Assembly (NCBI GenBank): GCA_002391225.1
Contig: DGRV01000059.1
Coordinates: forward strand, 11,086-23,267
Direction of reading: 5' to 3'
Source of the DNA: Christensenella sp. UBA4379
GTDB lineage: Bacteria > Bacillota > Clostridia > Christensenellales > Aristaeellaceae
DNA length: 12,182 nt
Below are positions 6,282 to 12,113 of this stretch, one piece after another. The notes under the pieces are model-generated. The model saw only the letters and a list, made by a program, of their open reading frames with translations. It ran no database searches and was not told where the DNA came from. The stretch's first letter is position 1; each line of letters starts with the position of its first letter. The translations under genes and the position numbers were made by a program.

Positions 6282-7795
6282 TGCGCCCCGTGCTTTCTCC
6301 CGCTCAGATGCGGGCCTTTGAACAGGAAGCCTTTGCCCGCGGGCTGTCCCCGCTGCTGCTGATGGAGGACGCCGCCCGGGAATTGCACCGGCAGATCCGC
6401 CTGCGGATTCCGGAAAACGCCCGGACCGCCGCGATTTTCTGCGGCAGCGGCAACAACGGGGGAGACGGGCTGGCGCTAGCCCGGCTGTTTCAAAAGGACG
6501 GCCTCAAGGTAAAAGTGTTCCTCCCCGTCCCGCCGAAAACGGCCGAGGCCCGGGAAAACCTGGGCTGTCTGACGGCGCTTAAGGTGCCCGTCCTTCAGGA
6601 ACTGCCGCCGGAGCTTTCGTTTGATTTCTGTGTCGACGCCATCTTCGGCACCGGCTTTCACGGTACGCCCGAGCCGCCCTTCGACGGTTGGATCCGGGCC
6701 ATCCGCGGGGGCCGTTTCGGAACTGTTTTTTCTGTGGACATCCCGTCCGGCATGGACGGGGCCAGGGGAACGGCTGCCCGGGACGCGGAGGGCGCGCCCC
6801 TCTGCGTCCGGGCGGACTGGACGCTCATGCTGGGCTTCCCGAAAGCGGGCCTTTTGACGGGGCCGGACCGCGCCCTCTGCGGAGAATTGGCGGACTGCCC
6901 GATTCAGCTGCCGGACGCAGAACCTCAGACGGACCTGTTTTTGCTGGAAAAAAGGGATATTCCCGCCCTCCTGCCAACGCGGGAGAGGGGGATGCACAAG
7001 GGCAACGCCGGGCGTGTCCTGCTGTACGCCGGCAGTATCGGCATGGCGGGGGCGGCGGCCATGGCCGCCCAGGCCGCCCTCCGGGCAGGGGCTGGGCTGG
7101 TGACCGTCGCCTGTGGAGAGGAGCTGATCCCCATCCTCCAGACGCTGGCGCCCAACGCCATGTGTGTGCCCATCCGTCAGGCGGTCCGCCGTCCTCCCGC
7201 CCATGACGTGCTGGCGGCCGGCTGCGGCTTGGGTACCGAAGCGTGGGTCAGGGAAAACCTGATTGCCCTGCTTCAAATGGAAACCGGCCCCGCCGTGCTG
7301 GACGCGGACGCGCTGAACCTGCTGGCACAAAAGCCCTTCCCGCTGCCGGAACATACGCTCTTGACCCCGCATGTCGGGGAAGCCGCCCGCCTGCTTTACA
7401 CGGATACGGGCGCGGTGCTTCAGGACCTTCCCGGCAGCGCCCGGCGGATCGCCGAAGCCTATGGGGCGAACGTCCTGCTCAAAAGCAGCGTATCGCTTTC
7501 GACGGACGGCGCCAAGGGCTATCTGAACGCCCTGACCGCCCCGGCCCTGGCCAAGGGCGGGAGCGGAGACGCCCTCTGCGGCATGACGGCCGCCTTCCTG
7601 GCGGAACGCGTAGCCCGGGGCATGCCCCTCCAAATCCCGGAAACCGCGGCTCTTTCATCGCTGCTGCTCTCCCTGTGCGGAAGACGGGCGGAGGCCGTCT
7701 ACGGCTCCCGCGGCGCTCTGACGGGAGACATTCTTTCCTTCCTGCCGGAAGCACTGGGGGAATGCGGAAAGAGGGAACAAACAGAAAACGGCTGA
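6281..7795 (+). CDS. nnr: Bifunctional NAD(P)HX epimerase / ADP-dependent NAD(P)HX dehydratase
   Basis: This metabolite-repair enzyme restores hydrated, inactive NADH or NADPH. Residues 1 to about 215 are the YjeF_N (NnrE) epimerase: CGSGNNGGDG at 54-63, Asp119 in CVDAIFGTG, and SVDIPSGMDG at 151-160. Residues about 226-495 are the ribokinase-like NnrD dehydratase: KGNAGRVLLYAGS (240-252), DADALNLL (341-348), TPHVGEAARL (362-371), and GGSGDALCG (426-434) with the catalytic Asp430. The 504-residue length is typical of the fused form and both active sites look intact. I chose ATG 6281 because GGAGGG (6269-6274) lies 6 nt upstream; a GTG at 6260 and an ATG at 6275 are in frame but poorly placed. 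It is the last gene of the four-gene operon. Confidence 0.96.
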   Translation: MRPVLSPAQMRAFEQEAFARGLSPLLLMEDAARELHRQIRLRIPENARTAAIFCGSGNNGGDGLALARLFQKDGLKVKVFLPVPPKTAEARENLGCLTALKVPVLQELPPELSFDFCVDAIFGTGFHGTPEPPFDGWIRAIRGGRFGTVFSVDIPSGMDGARGTAARDAEGAPLCVRADWTLMLGFPKAGLLTGPDRALCGELADCPIQLPDAEPQTDLFLLEKRDIPALLPTRERGMHKGNAGRVLLYAGSIGMAGAAAMAAQAALRAGAGLVTVACGEELIPILQTLAPNAMCVPIRQAVRRPPAHDVLAAGCGLGTEAWVRENLIALLQMETGPAVLDADALNLLAQKPFPLPEHTLLTPHVGEAARLLYTDTGAVLQDLPGSARRIAEAYGANVLLKSSVSLSTDGAKGYLNALTAPALAKGGSGDALCGMTAAFLAERVARGMPLQIPETAALSSLLLSLCGRRAEAVYGSRGALTGDILSFLPEALGECGKREQTENG

Positions 7796-7810
7796 CCCTC
7801 CAAGGCCTTC

Positions 7811-7839
7811 GTCCGGCACCGCCCTGCCCGGCGCCGGAC
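7811..7839 (+). terminator. Hairpin after nnr, possible weak terminator
   Basis: GTCCGGC (7811-7817) pairs with GCCGGAC (7833-7839), and an inner GCC/GGC pair (7821-7823 with 7830-7832) extends the stem past a 3-nt bulge. It lies 16 nt after the nnr stop. No T-tract follows, so it is at best a weak intrinsic or factor-dependent terminator. Confidence 0.4.
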
Positions 7840-7913
7840 AAAGGGAGCTTTGCCGCTTTGTATGTGGCTTTAAAAAACCGATCAAAAAATATGAAAAACT
7901 GCAAAAATTTCAG

Positions 7914-7942
7914 TTGACAGAAATCCATAAATGTGATATATT
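7914..7942 (+). promoter_or_regulatory. Promoter of tRNA-Ala
   Basis: A perfect TTGACA (7914-7919) and TATATT (7937-7942) are separated by 17 bp in an A/T-rich stretch that contrasts with the GC-rich surroundings. The spacing to the tRNA 5' end (17 nt after the -10 box) gives a short precursor leader. Confidence 0.85.
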
Positions 7943-7958
7943 ATCAACGTTGCCGAAC

Positions 7959-8031
7959 GGGGCATTAGCGCAGTTGGTAGCGCACCACACTGGCAGTGTG
8001 GGGGTCAGGAGTTCGAGTCTCCTATGCTCCA
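7959..8031 (+). tRNA. tRNA-Ala (anticodon GGC)
   Basis: The 73-nt sequence folds into a cloverleaf. The acceptor GGGGCAT pairs with ATGCTCC and includes the G3-U70 wobble pair that identifies alanine tRNAs. The D stem is GCGC/GCGC, the anticodon stem CCACA/TGTGG encloses the loop CTGGCAG with anticodon GGC at 7992-7994, and the T arm is AGGAG-TTCGAGT-CTCCT. The discriminator base is A8031. The following bases are TGG, so CCA is not encoded and must be added after transcription. It reads alanine GCC codons, frequent in this GC-rich genome. It stands alone between its own promoter and terminator. Confidence 0.95.
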
Positions 8032-8040
8032 TGGAAGAGA

Positions 8041-8071
8041 AACCCTTGAGAAATCAAGGGTTTTTTCTTTT
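8041..8071 (+). terminator. Intrinsic terminator of tRNA-Ala
   Basis: AACCCTTGA (8041-8049), tetraloop GAAA and TCAAGGGTT (8054-8062) form a perfect 9-bp stem followed by a T-rich tail (TTTTCTTTT). It begins 10 nt after the tRNA 3' end. Confidence 0.9.
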
Positions 8072-8204
8072 GCTTCGGGTAATTTTGATGGAAAACGGCT
8101 GATTTAGTCACATTTTGGTGAAAAACAGATGGCTAAAACGCTTCGAAAAGCCCTGATATGACAAGGGCATTTGTTCTCTCATGCTATGGAACATTTCAGT
8201 CACA
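8072..8204. other. Gene-free flank of the integrase remnant, with a repeated motif
   Basis: No gene is seen here. The base AGTCACATT occurs at 8106-8114 and again at 8198-8206, in similar contexts (ATTT before it each time), the second copy crossing the stop codon of the recombinase remnant. Such repeats near the 3' end of an integrase gene can be recombinase or excisionase binding sites, but the role here is inference. I found no second copy of the tRNA 3' end in the window that would mark an attachment-site duplication. Confidence 0.35.
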
Positions 8205-8675
8205 TTATTGGAACAGAAGAGCGTGCATATCAGCAGTTGCTTTGGTAATTCTTTCAGGGCAGGCATGCTCATATATTGCCATTGTAGTGCGGATATCGCT
8301 GTGACCAGCCACAGCTTGTATGGTTTTCGGGGTTGCGTCCGTGTATTCGCTCAGCAGCGTAGCGTAAGTATGACGAAAACTGTGCGCAGAATAATTGGCA
8401 AGAGCGGGAATTGCTTTCAGAATGCGTCGCCAGGTATTATTGTACATGGTCATTGTCATTGGTTCGGTTGGAGAAGCACCTGCACAGATGAAGGCGTTGG
8501 GCTGTTGACCTGTCGGATTAATGAGTATGCGGATGGCCGGATCATACGGCACATCTCGGACGCCGCTTTTGGTTTTCGGTGTGCCGACAATCGGAGCATT
8601 TCCTCCGGCATGGGTAACATTGCGACGAATATGGATCACACTGGCTTCAGGATCAATGTCTTGCCATTGCAGGCC
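8205..8675 (-). pseudogene. Tyrosine recombinase (phage/ICE integrase), C-terminal remnant
   Basis: The last 156 residues of a tyrosine recombinase remain. Recognisable are GLQWQDIDPE at the start, TPKTKSGVRDVP with the beta-hairpin lysine, HSFRHTYATLL with the HxxR pair, and GHSDIRTTMAIYEHA with the final His and the nucleophile Tyr. The reading frame is open to its natural TAA. The N-terminal DNA-binding domain and the first catalytic arginine, which lies just before GLxW in this family, are missing. Homology stops abruptly near 8675, where glycine-zipper coding sequence begins on the opposite strand. It cannot be an active integrase. It points toward the tRNA-Ala gene about 175 bp away, the usual neighbourhood of an integrated element, and is best read as the scar of a lost mobile element. 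Confidence 0.85.
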
Positions 8676-8679
8676 TACC

Positions 8680-8898
8680 GGAGCAGAAGTCGGCTTTGGC
8701 ATGGGAGCACTTGCGGGTATGGGTGTCGGCACCGCCGTCGGCGGGGCTGTCGCCGGTGTCCCCGGCGCTCTGACAGGAATGCAAGTCGGAATTGCGGTCG
8801 GCGCGGTAGGCGGCGCTGTCTACGGCGGGATCGTCGGCTGCACCTCGATTGCAGAAACTGCGGACGGCCTGATGACAAAAATCAGGCGCCTCTTCTGA
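8680..8898 (+). pseudogene. Glycine-zipper protein fragment (C-terminal part)
   Basis: This open frame encodes about 72 residues with strongly periodic Gly and Ala (for example VGTAVGGAVAGVPGAL and VGAVGGAVYGGIVG), ending ADGLMTKIRRLF. Such glycine zippers form tightly packed membrane or surface helices. No start with a Shine-Dalgarno is visible: the frame simply continues upstream into the antisense of the recombinase remnant, and ATG 8701 has no ribosome site. I read it as the tail of a gene whose front was lost when the recombinase fragment was joined to it. A perfect 7-bp hairpin, GCCTGAT/ATCAGGC at 8867-8887, lies in its last codons. I do not recognise the family, and the coding assignment rests on composition alone. 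Confidence 0.4.
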
Positions 8899-9060
8899 TA
8901 CCGGTTTTAAAGATTGCTCCCGAAGCCACGCGTCCAATACTGAGAGCGGTGGAGGAGCGAATGCTGCCCGGCGCAATCAAAAAACGATGACATGAAGCAA
9001 CAGGAAAAAACCACCATATCATCTGCCCTAATCATCAGGGCAGGGACGTCAAAATGAAAC
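8899..9060. other. Gene-free stretch
   Basis: I see no gene, promoter or repeat that I can support here. The short readable frames have no Shine-Dalgarno and no family signature. It is probably decayed remainder of the mobile-element scar. Confidence 0.5.
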
Positions 9061-9095
9061 GGGGGCCGCTGCAGCTGATTTTCTGCAGCGACCCC
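9046..9095 (-). terminator. Intrinsic terminator of the merR gene
   Basis: On the minus strand, 8 nt after the merR stop, GGGG (complement of 9092-9095) plus CGCTGCAG pairs with CTGCAGCG plus CCCC (complement of 9062-9074). This makes a 12-bp stem with one mismatch and an 8-nt loop. It is followed by a T-rich tail reading GTTTCATTTTG. Confidence 0.7.
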
Positions 9096-9103
9096 TTTCA
9101 AGT

Positions 9104-9907
9104 TTACTCAATCGGAAAGCAAAGCTCCGTCACATATTCGTCCGGGTTCTGGGTTTCGTGGGGGCTGACGTGGTAAATGTTGAACATGGGGCCGGCGATC
9201 TGATAACCGTTCCCGCTGATCCAGGACGCCACGGCGGCGGTCGCGGCGCCCATCTGGGCATAGCTGCCCTTGATCACGCAGCTGGCTACCTTGACCGCCG
9301 GAAGGGTCTTAAACTTCACGTGTTCCGTATCCTCGTAGCTCCCCCGGACGGTCATGGAGACCATGATTTCCACATTCTCTTCTTTATATTCCTGGTCCAG
9401 GAAGGTGGCCGCGGCCAGGCAGGGCTCTGCCGGGACCAGCGGCGTTTTACATTCGGCCATCATGGCCCAGAGCATGCCCTCGTCCTCGTAGCGGGGGACG
9501 ACCATCCGCACGGTGGCGGCGTATCTTTCGGGAATGGTCCGGACGGTCACGTCATAATTCATATGCTGCTCCTTTCTCAGCCGGTTTCTGGCTGTTTCAA
9601 GAAGCGTCAGCCTGTACTCCGTTTCCTTTGACAGTCTGGTCAGCTCTTCTTCCCGGGTCTGGAGGAACGCGTCCAGCTGATCCCGGTCTTCGTAGATTTC
9701 CAGGATCCGGACGATGTCCGCCAGGGAAAAACCCATATCCTTGAGGGCGGTGATCCGCCCGATGACGAGGAGCTGCTCTTCCCGGTAATACCGGTAGCCG
9801 GTGAAGGCGTCGGTCTGAGCGGGTTTGAGCAGGCCGATGTCGTCGTAGTGGCGAAGCATTCTGACGCTTACTCTGGATAGTTTTGAAAAATCTCCGATTT
9901 TCAGCAT
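9104..9907 (-). CDS. MerR family transcriptional regulator with GyrI-like effector domain
   Basis: This 267-residue one-component regulator has a winged-helix MerR domain at 1-70 (KIGDFSKLSRVSVRMLRHYDD, then GLLKP and GYRYY), a dimerising coiled coil at about 75-115, and a GyrI-like/BmrR-type ligand domain at about 118-266 ending TELCFPIE. The acidic residue in that final strand is where related multidrug-binding regulators contact cationic ligands. Proteins of this build activate drug-efflux or stress genes when they bind a small molecule; the ligand here is unknown. GGAGGG lies 8 nt upstream of ATG 9907. The promoter has a 19-bp spacer, suggesting autoregulation. No efflux gene is adjacent; the divergent neighbour is a DUF3990 protein. 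A terminator follows the stop. Confidence 0.93.
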   Translation of the reverse strand: MLKIGDFSKLSRVSVRMLRHYDDIGLLKPAQTDAFTGYRYYREEQLLVIGRITALKDMGFSLADIVRILEIYEDRDQLDAFLQTREEELTRLSKETEYRLTLLETARNRLRKEQHMNYDVTVRTIPERYAATVRMVVPRYEDEGMLWAMMAECKTPLVPAEPCLAAATFLDQEYKEENVEIMVSMTVRGSYEDTEHVKFKTLPAVKVASCVIKGSYAQMGAATAAVASWISGNGYQIAGPMFNIYHVSPHETQNPDEYVTELCFPIE

Positions 9908-9948
9908 GTACGGTACCCTCCATGGACGGTATTTCTGAGCTCGATATC

Positions 9949-9979
9949 ATTCTAATCCCTGCCATAGTGTGAGAGTCAA
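9949..9979 (-). promoter_or_regulatory. merR promoter with a 19-bp spacer
   Basis: On the minus strand TTGACT (complement of 9974-9979) and TAGAAT (complement of 9949-9954) are separated by 19 bp, two more than optimal. Long spacers are the hallmark of promoters that MerR regulators activate by twisting the DNA. The spacer reads CTCTCACACT then ATGGCAGGG, an imperfect dyad where the regulator would bind. The -10 box is about 42 nt from the merR start codon. Confidence 0.7.
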
Positions 9980-9982
9980 GCC

Positions 9983-10053
9983 CTGTTTGAAAGTTTTCTT
10001 TCTGTTTGAAAGGAGGGAAACCGTTGCGGCGTTCTGCCGCCCTGTGTTATATT
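9983..10053. promoter_or_regulatory. merR/DUF3990 divergent control region: direct repeats, dyad and candidate promoter
   Basis: CTGTTTGAAAG occurs twice, at 9983-9993 and 10002-10012, a 19-bp period that places both copies on nearly the same DNA face. Further right is a perfect dyad GCGGC (10026-10030), GTTCT, GCCGC (10036-10040). It sits within a candidate plus-strand promoter TTGCGG (10024-10029), 18 bp, TATATT (10048-10053) for the DUF3990 gene. The -10 box is good but the -35 is weak, so help from an activator is plausible. Confidence 0.45.
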
Positions 10054-10097
10054 GAAGGAGATAGGGAAAACCTGGAAAGACGGGGGGAGCGGATGCC

Positions 10098-10628
10098 ATG
10101 AGGCTGTATCACACTGGAGACAGGGAAATCAAAACGCCCAATATCACCATGGGCCGCAGGAACGCGGACTTTGGCCCTGGGTTTTATCTGACTCCCGACC
10201 GGGACTTTGCCTACCGCTGGGCGCGGGAAAACGCGGTGGTCAACGAGTACGAGCTGGAGGAAGGGGACCTGGATCTGTTCCGTTTCAGCCGGTCCGTCGA
10301 ATGGGTGGAGTACATTTTCCATAATCGCCGGGGAAAGGATCTGAGGACGCACGACGTGATCGTGGGCCCCATCGCCAACGACACCATCTTTGACACCATG
10401 GGGATCATCACCAGCGGCTTCCTGCGCATGGAGGACGCTTTAAAGCTGCTCATGATCGGTCCGGAATACACCCAGGTGGCCGTGAAGACGGAAAAAGCGG
10501 CCGGACAGCTTCGCTGGATCGGGGCGGAAAAAATCAGCCGCCCGCCGGTCAATGCTGAGGAGCAGGCCGCCTATCAGGACGCGTTCGGCGCTGCTCTTTC
10601 GGAGATTCTGGACCTCAAAGAAACCTGA
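10098..10628 (+). CDS. DUF3990 family protein, possibly ADP-ribosyltransferase-like
   Basis: The 176-residue protein shows the DUF3990 pattern: LYHTGDREIKTPNI near the start, GRRNADFGPGFYLTPD (19-34), NEYEL (49-53), EWVEYIFHNRRG (68-79) and DVIVGPIANDTIF (86-98). Pfam groups this family with ADP-ribosyltransferase-like folds, to my recollection, with His5, Tyr30 and a downstream Glu as possible counterparts of an H-Y-E triad; no activity is shown here. Such genes are often found beside a short DUF3791 gene, but none is next to this one. GGAG at 10086-10089 lies 8 nt before ATG 10098. It has no signal peptide or membrane segment. It diverges from merR and may share its control region. What it modifies, if anything, is unknown. 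Confidence 0.8.
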   Translation: MRLYHTGDREIKTPNITMGRRNADFGPGFYLTPDRDFAYRWARENAVVNEYELEEGDLDLFRFSRSVEWVEYIFHNRRGKDLRTHDVIVGPIANDTIFDTMGIITSGFLRMEDALKLLMIGPEYTQVAVKTEKAAGQLRWIGAEKISRPPVNAEEQAAYQDAFGAALSEILDLKET

Positions 10629-10684
10629 ACCAGCCCTGGTCTTTCAAGGCAAAATCCGCGGCTTTCGGGGATGGTTCACTTTTT
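10627..10684 (+). terminator. Possible terminator after the DUF3990 gene
   Basis: GAACCA (10627-10632), overlapping the stop codon, can pair with TGGTTC (10672-10677), which is followed by ACTTTTT. The 39-nt interior contains smaller hairpins such as ACCA/TGGT and CCG/CGG. The arrangement is imperfect, so the call is tentative. Confidence 0.3.
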
Positions 10685-10699
10685 CCCAATTCTGCCCGC

Positions 10700-10728
10700 T
10701 TGACAAGCGGCGGACAACATGATATTAA
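10700..10728 (+). promoter_or_regulatory. Promoter of the pyrC-carB operon
   Basis: A perfect TTGACA (10700-10705) and TATTAA (10723-10728) are separated by 17 bp. Transcription would begin near 10735, giving a leader of about 170 nt before pyrC. No other promoter is evident nearer the gene. Confidence 0.75.
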
Positions 10729-10734
10729 TACATA

Positions 10735-10907
10735 GGTACCGGTCTTTAAGTCGATACAGAGATGTCGGCAAGATTCGGAAGCTGATCCGCCGCGGCGGAG
10801 CCGGGGGAGAGAAACTCTCCGGGCGTATTTCATGCATTCCGAGCCCCTGCCCTCTCTGCGGCGGGGCTTTTGTTTGTATCCGGGCGGTACCGGAAGGAGC
10901 GTGCGGG
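10735..10907 (+). promoter_or_regulatory. Structured leader of the pyrimidine operon, candidate attenuator
   Basis: The leader contains, in order: a GC palindrome TCCGCCGCGGCGGA (10786-10799), a hairpin GGAGAG-AAA-CTCTCC (10806-10820), a terminator-like hairpin with T-tract (10842-10875), and the pyrC Shine-Dalgarno AAGGAG (10894-10899). GGTACCG at the expected 5' end (10735-10741) can pair perfectly with CGGTACC (10885-10891) beside the Shine-Dalgarno. A terminator ahead of a biosynthetic gene suggests control by transcription attenuation, presumably by pyrimidine supply. I do not see a clear PyrR-binding loop or a known riboswitch, so the sensing mechanism is open. Confidence 0.5.
10842..10875 (+). 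terminator. Intrinsic terminator inside the pyrC leader
   Basis: AGCCCC-T-GCC (10842-10851) pairs with GGC-GGGGCT (10860-10868), giving nine base pairs with one bulged T and an 8-nt loop, directly followed by TTTTGTTT. It stops before the pyrC Shine-Dalgarno, so it could also end read-through from upstream, but the leader promoter at 10700 makes an attenuator more likely. Confidence 0.65.
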
Positions 10908-12113
10908 ATGTCTTTGAACGCGAATGTGAGGCCTGTGTTTATGGGGCAGGACGGGCAGCTTGCCCGTACAAAAGAAGGATATGCTGTATTTCCCGGTTTC
11001 TGTGACGTGCATGTGCATTTCAGAGAGCCCGGGTTTTCTTATAAGGAAACCATGCTGACCGGCAGCATGGCGGCAGCGCGGGGCGGGTATACGGCGGTCT
11101 GCGCCATGCCCAACCTGAACCCCGTGCCGGACAGCGTCGAACACCTGGAGGAAGAGGAAAGGCTGATCCGGGCGGCCGGGGATCTGGTCGACCTCTACCC
11201 ATACGCCGCCCTGACCAAAGGCGAGCGCGGGCAGGAGGCGGCGGACCTGGAGGCCCTGGCTCCCAGGGTGATCGCCTTCAGCGACGACGGAAAAGGCGTG
11301 CAGAGCGAGAGCATGATGCGGTCCCTGATGGAGCGGTGCCGGGCCCTTGGGAAGATCATCGCCGCCCACTGCGAGGACGATTCCCTGGTCCGGGACGGCT
11401 ACATCCACGACGGGGAATACGCGAGGACCCACGGCCACAAAGGCATCTGCTCAGAGAGCGAATGGGGCCCCATCGCCCGGGACCTCCGGCTGGCAAAGGA
11501 GACGGGCTGCGCCTATCACGTCTGCCACATCAGCTGCAAGGAAAGCGTGGAGCTGATCCGAAGGGCCAAGCGGGAGGGGGTCAACGTGAGCTGCGAAACC
11601 GGCCCCCATTACCTGTTGCTGGACGAAGGGGACCTTCAGGAGGACGGGCGCTTCCGCATGAACCCGCCCATCCGCGGGCGGGAGGACCGGGAAGCCCTGG
11701 TCGCCGGCCTGCTGGACGGCACCATCGACATGATCGCCACGGATCACGCCCCCCACAGCGCCGAGGAAAAGAGCCGCGGCCTGGCGGGCTCGGCGTTTGG
11801 AATCGTAGGCCTCGAATGTGCGTTCCCGGCTCTGTACACCGGGCTCGTCCGGCCGGGGATCATGACGCTGGACAAGCTGGTCCGGCTGATGGGGGAAGCG
11901 CCGAGAAAGCGCTTTAACATCCCGCTTCATGAAGGGGATTATTCTGTGTGGAACCTGGACGCGGCGTACACCGTCGATCCGGAGGAGTTTCTTTCCAAGG
12001 GCAGGGCGACGCCTTTCGCTGGGCGGAAGGTGTACGGGCGCTGCCTCAAAACGTCGCATCACGGCAGGACGGTCTATCAGGAGGAGGACGAACGGTATGG
12101 CAAAGCGGACTGA
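10908..12113 (+). CDS. pyrC: Dihydroorotase
   Basis: This cytoplasmic zinc enzyme closes carbamoyl-aspartate to dihydroorotate, the third step of pyrimidine synthesis. The 401-residue protein has the amidohydrolase metal motif DVHVHFREPG (His35, His37), MPNLNPVPD (68-75), FSDDGKG with a candidate bridging Asp at 126/127, AAHCED (His154), YHVCHIS (His204/His207) and ATDHAPH with the catalytic Asp279. MNPPIRG at 251-257 is the usual substrate-region loop. The N-terminal part before the metal motif is short, about 34 residues, suggesting a reduced outer beta-sandwich. I chose ATG 10908 because AAGGAG (10894-10899) lies 8 nt upstream; the open frame reaches back to 10719 but crosses the leader terminator. 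Its end overlaps carB by 17 nt. Confidence 0.94.
   Translation: MSLNANVRPVFMGQDGQLARTKEGYAVFPGFCDVHVHFREPGFSYKETMLTGSMAAARGGYTAVCAMPNLNPVPDSVEHLEEEERLIRAAGDLVDLYPYAALTKGERGQEAADLEALAPRVIAFSDDGKGVQSESMMRSLMERCRALGKIIAAHCEDDSLVRDGYIHDGEYARTHGHKGICSESEWGPIARDLRLAKETGCAYHVCHISCKESVELIRRAKREGVNVSCETGPHYLLLDEGDLQEDGRFRMNPPIRGREDREALVAGLLDGTIDMIATDHAPHSAEEKSRGLAGSAFGIVGLECAFPALYTGLVRPGIMTLDKLVRLMGEAPRKRFNIPLHEGDYSVWNLDAAYTVDPEEFLSKGRATPFAGRKVYGRCLKTSHHGRTVYQEEDERYGKAD

Noticed and set aside
8181..8990. 269-codon plus-strand frame across the integrase scar
   Set aside because: Its first part is antisense to the recombinase remnant and the rest lies out of frame with the glycine-zipper sequence; the Cys/Arg-rich composition is not protein-like.
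8010..9103. Attachment-site duplication of the tRNA 3' end
   Set aside because: I searched by eye for a second copy of the T-arm and acceptor sequence up to merR and found none, so no att pair is claimed.
10880..10893. T-box-like sequence GGCGGTACCGG before pyrC
   Set aside because: It differs from the T-box core and lies after the terminator hairpin, whereas a T-box must overlap the terminator's 5' arm. No specifier loop is visible upstream.
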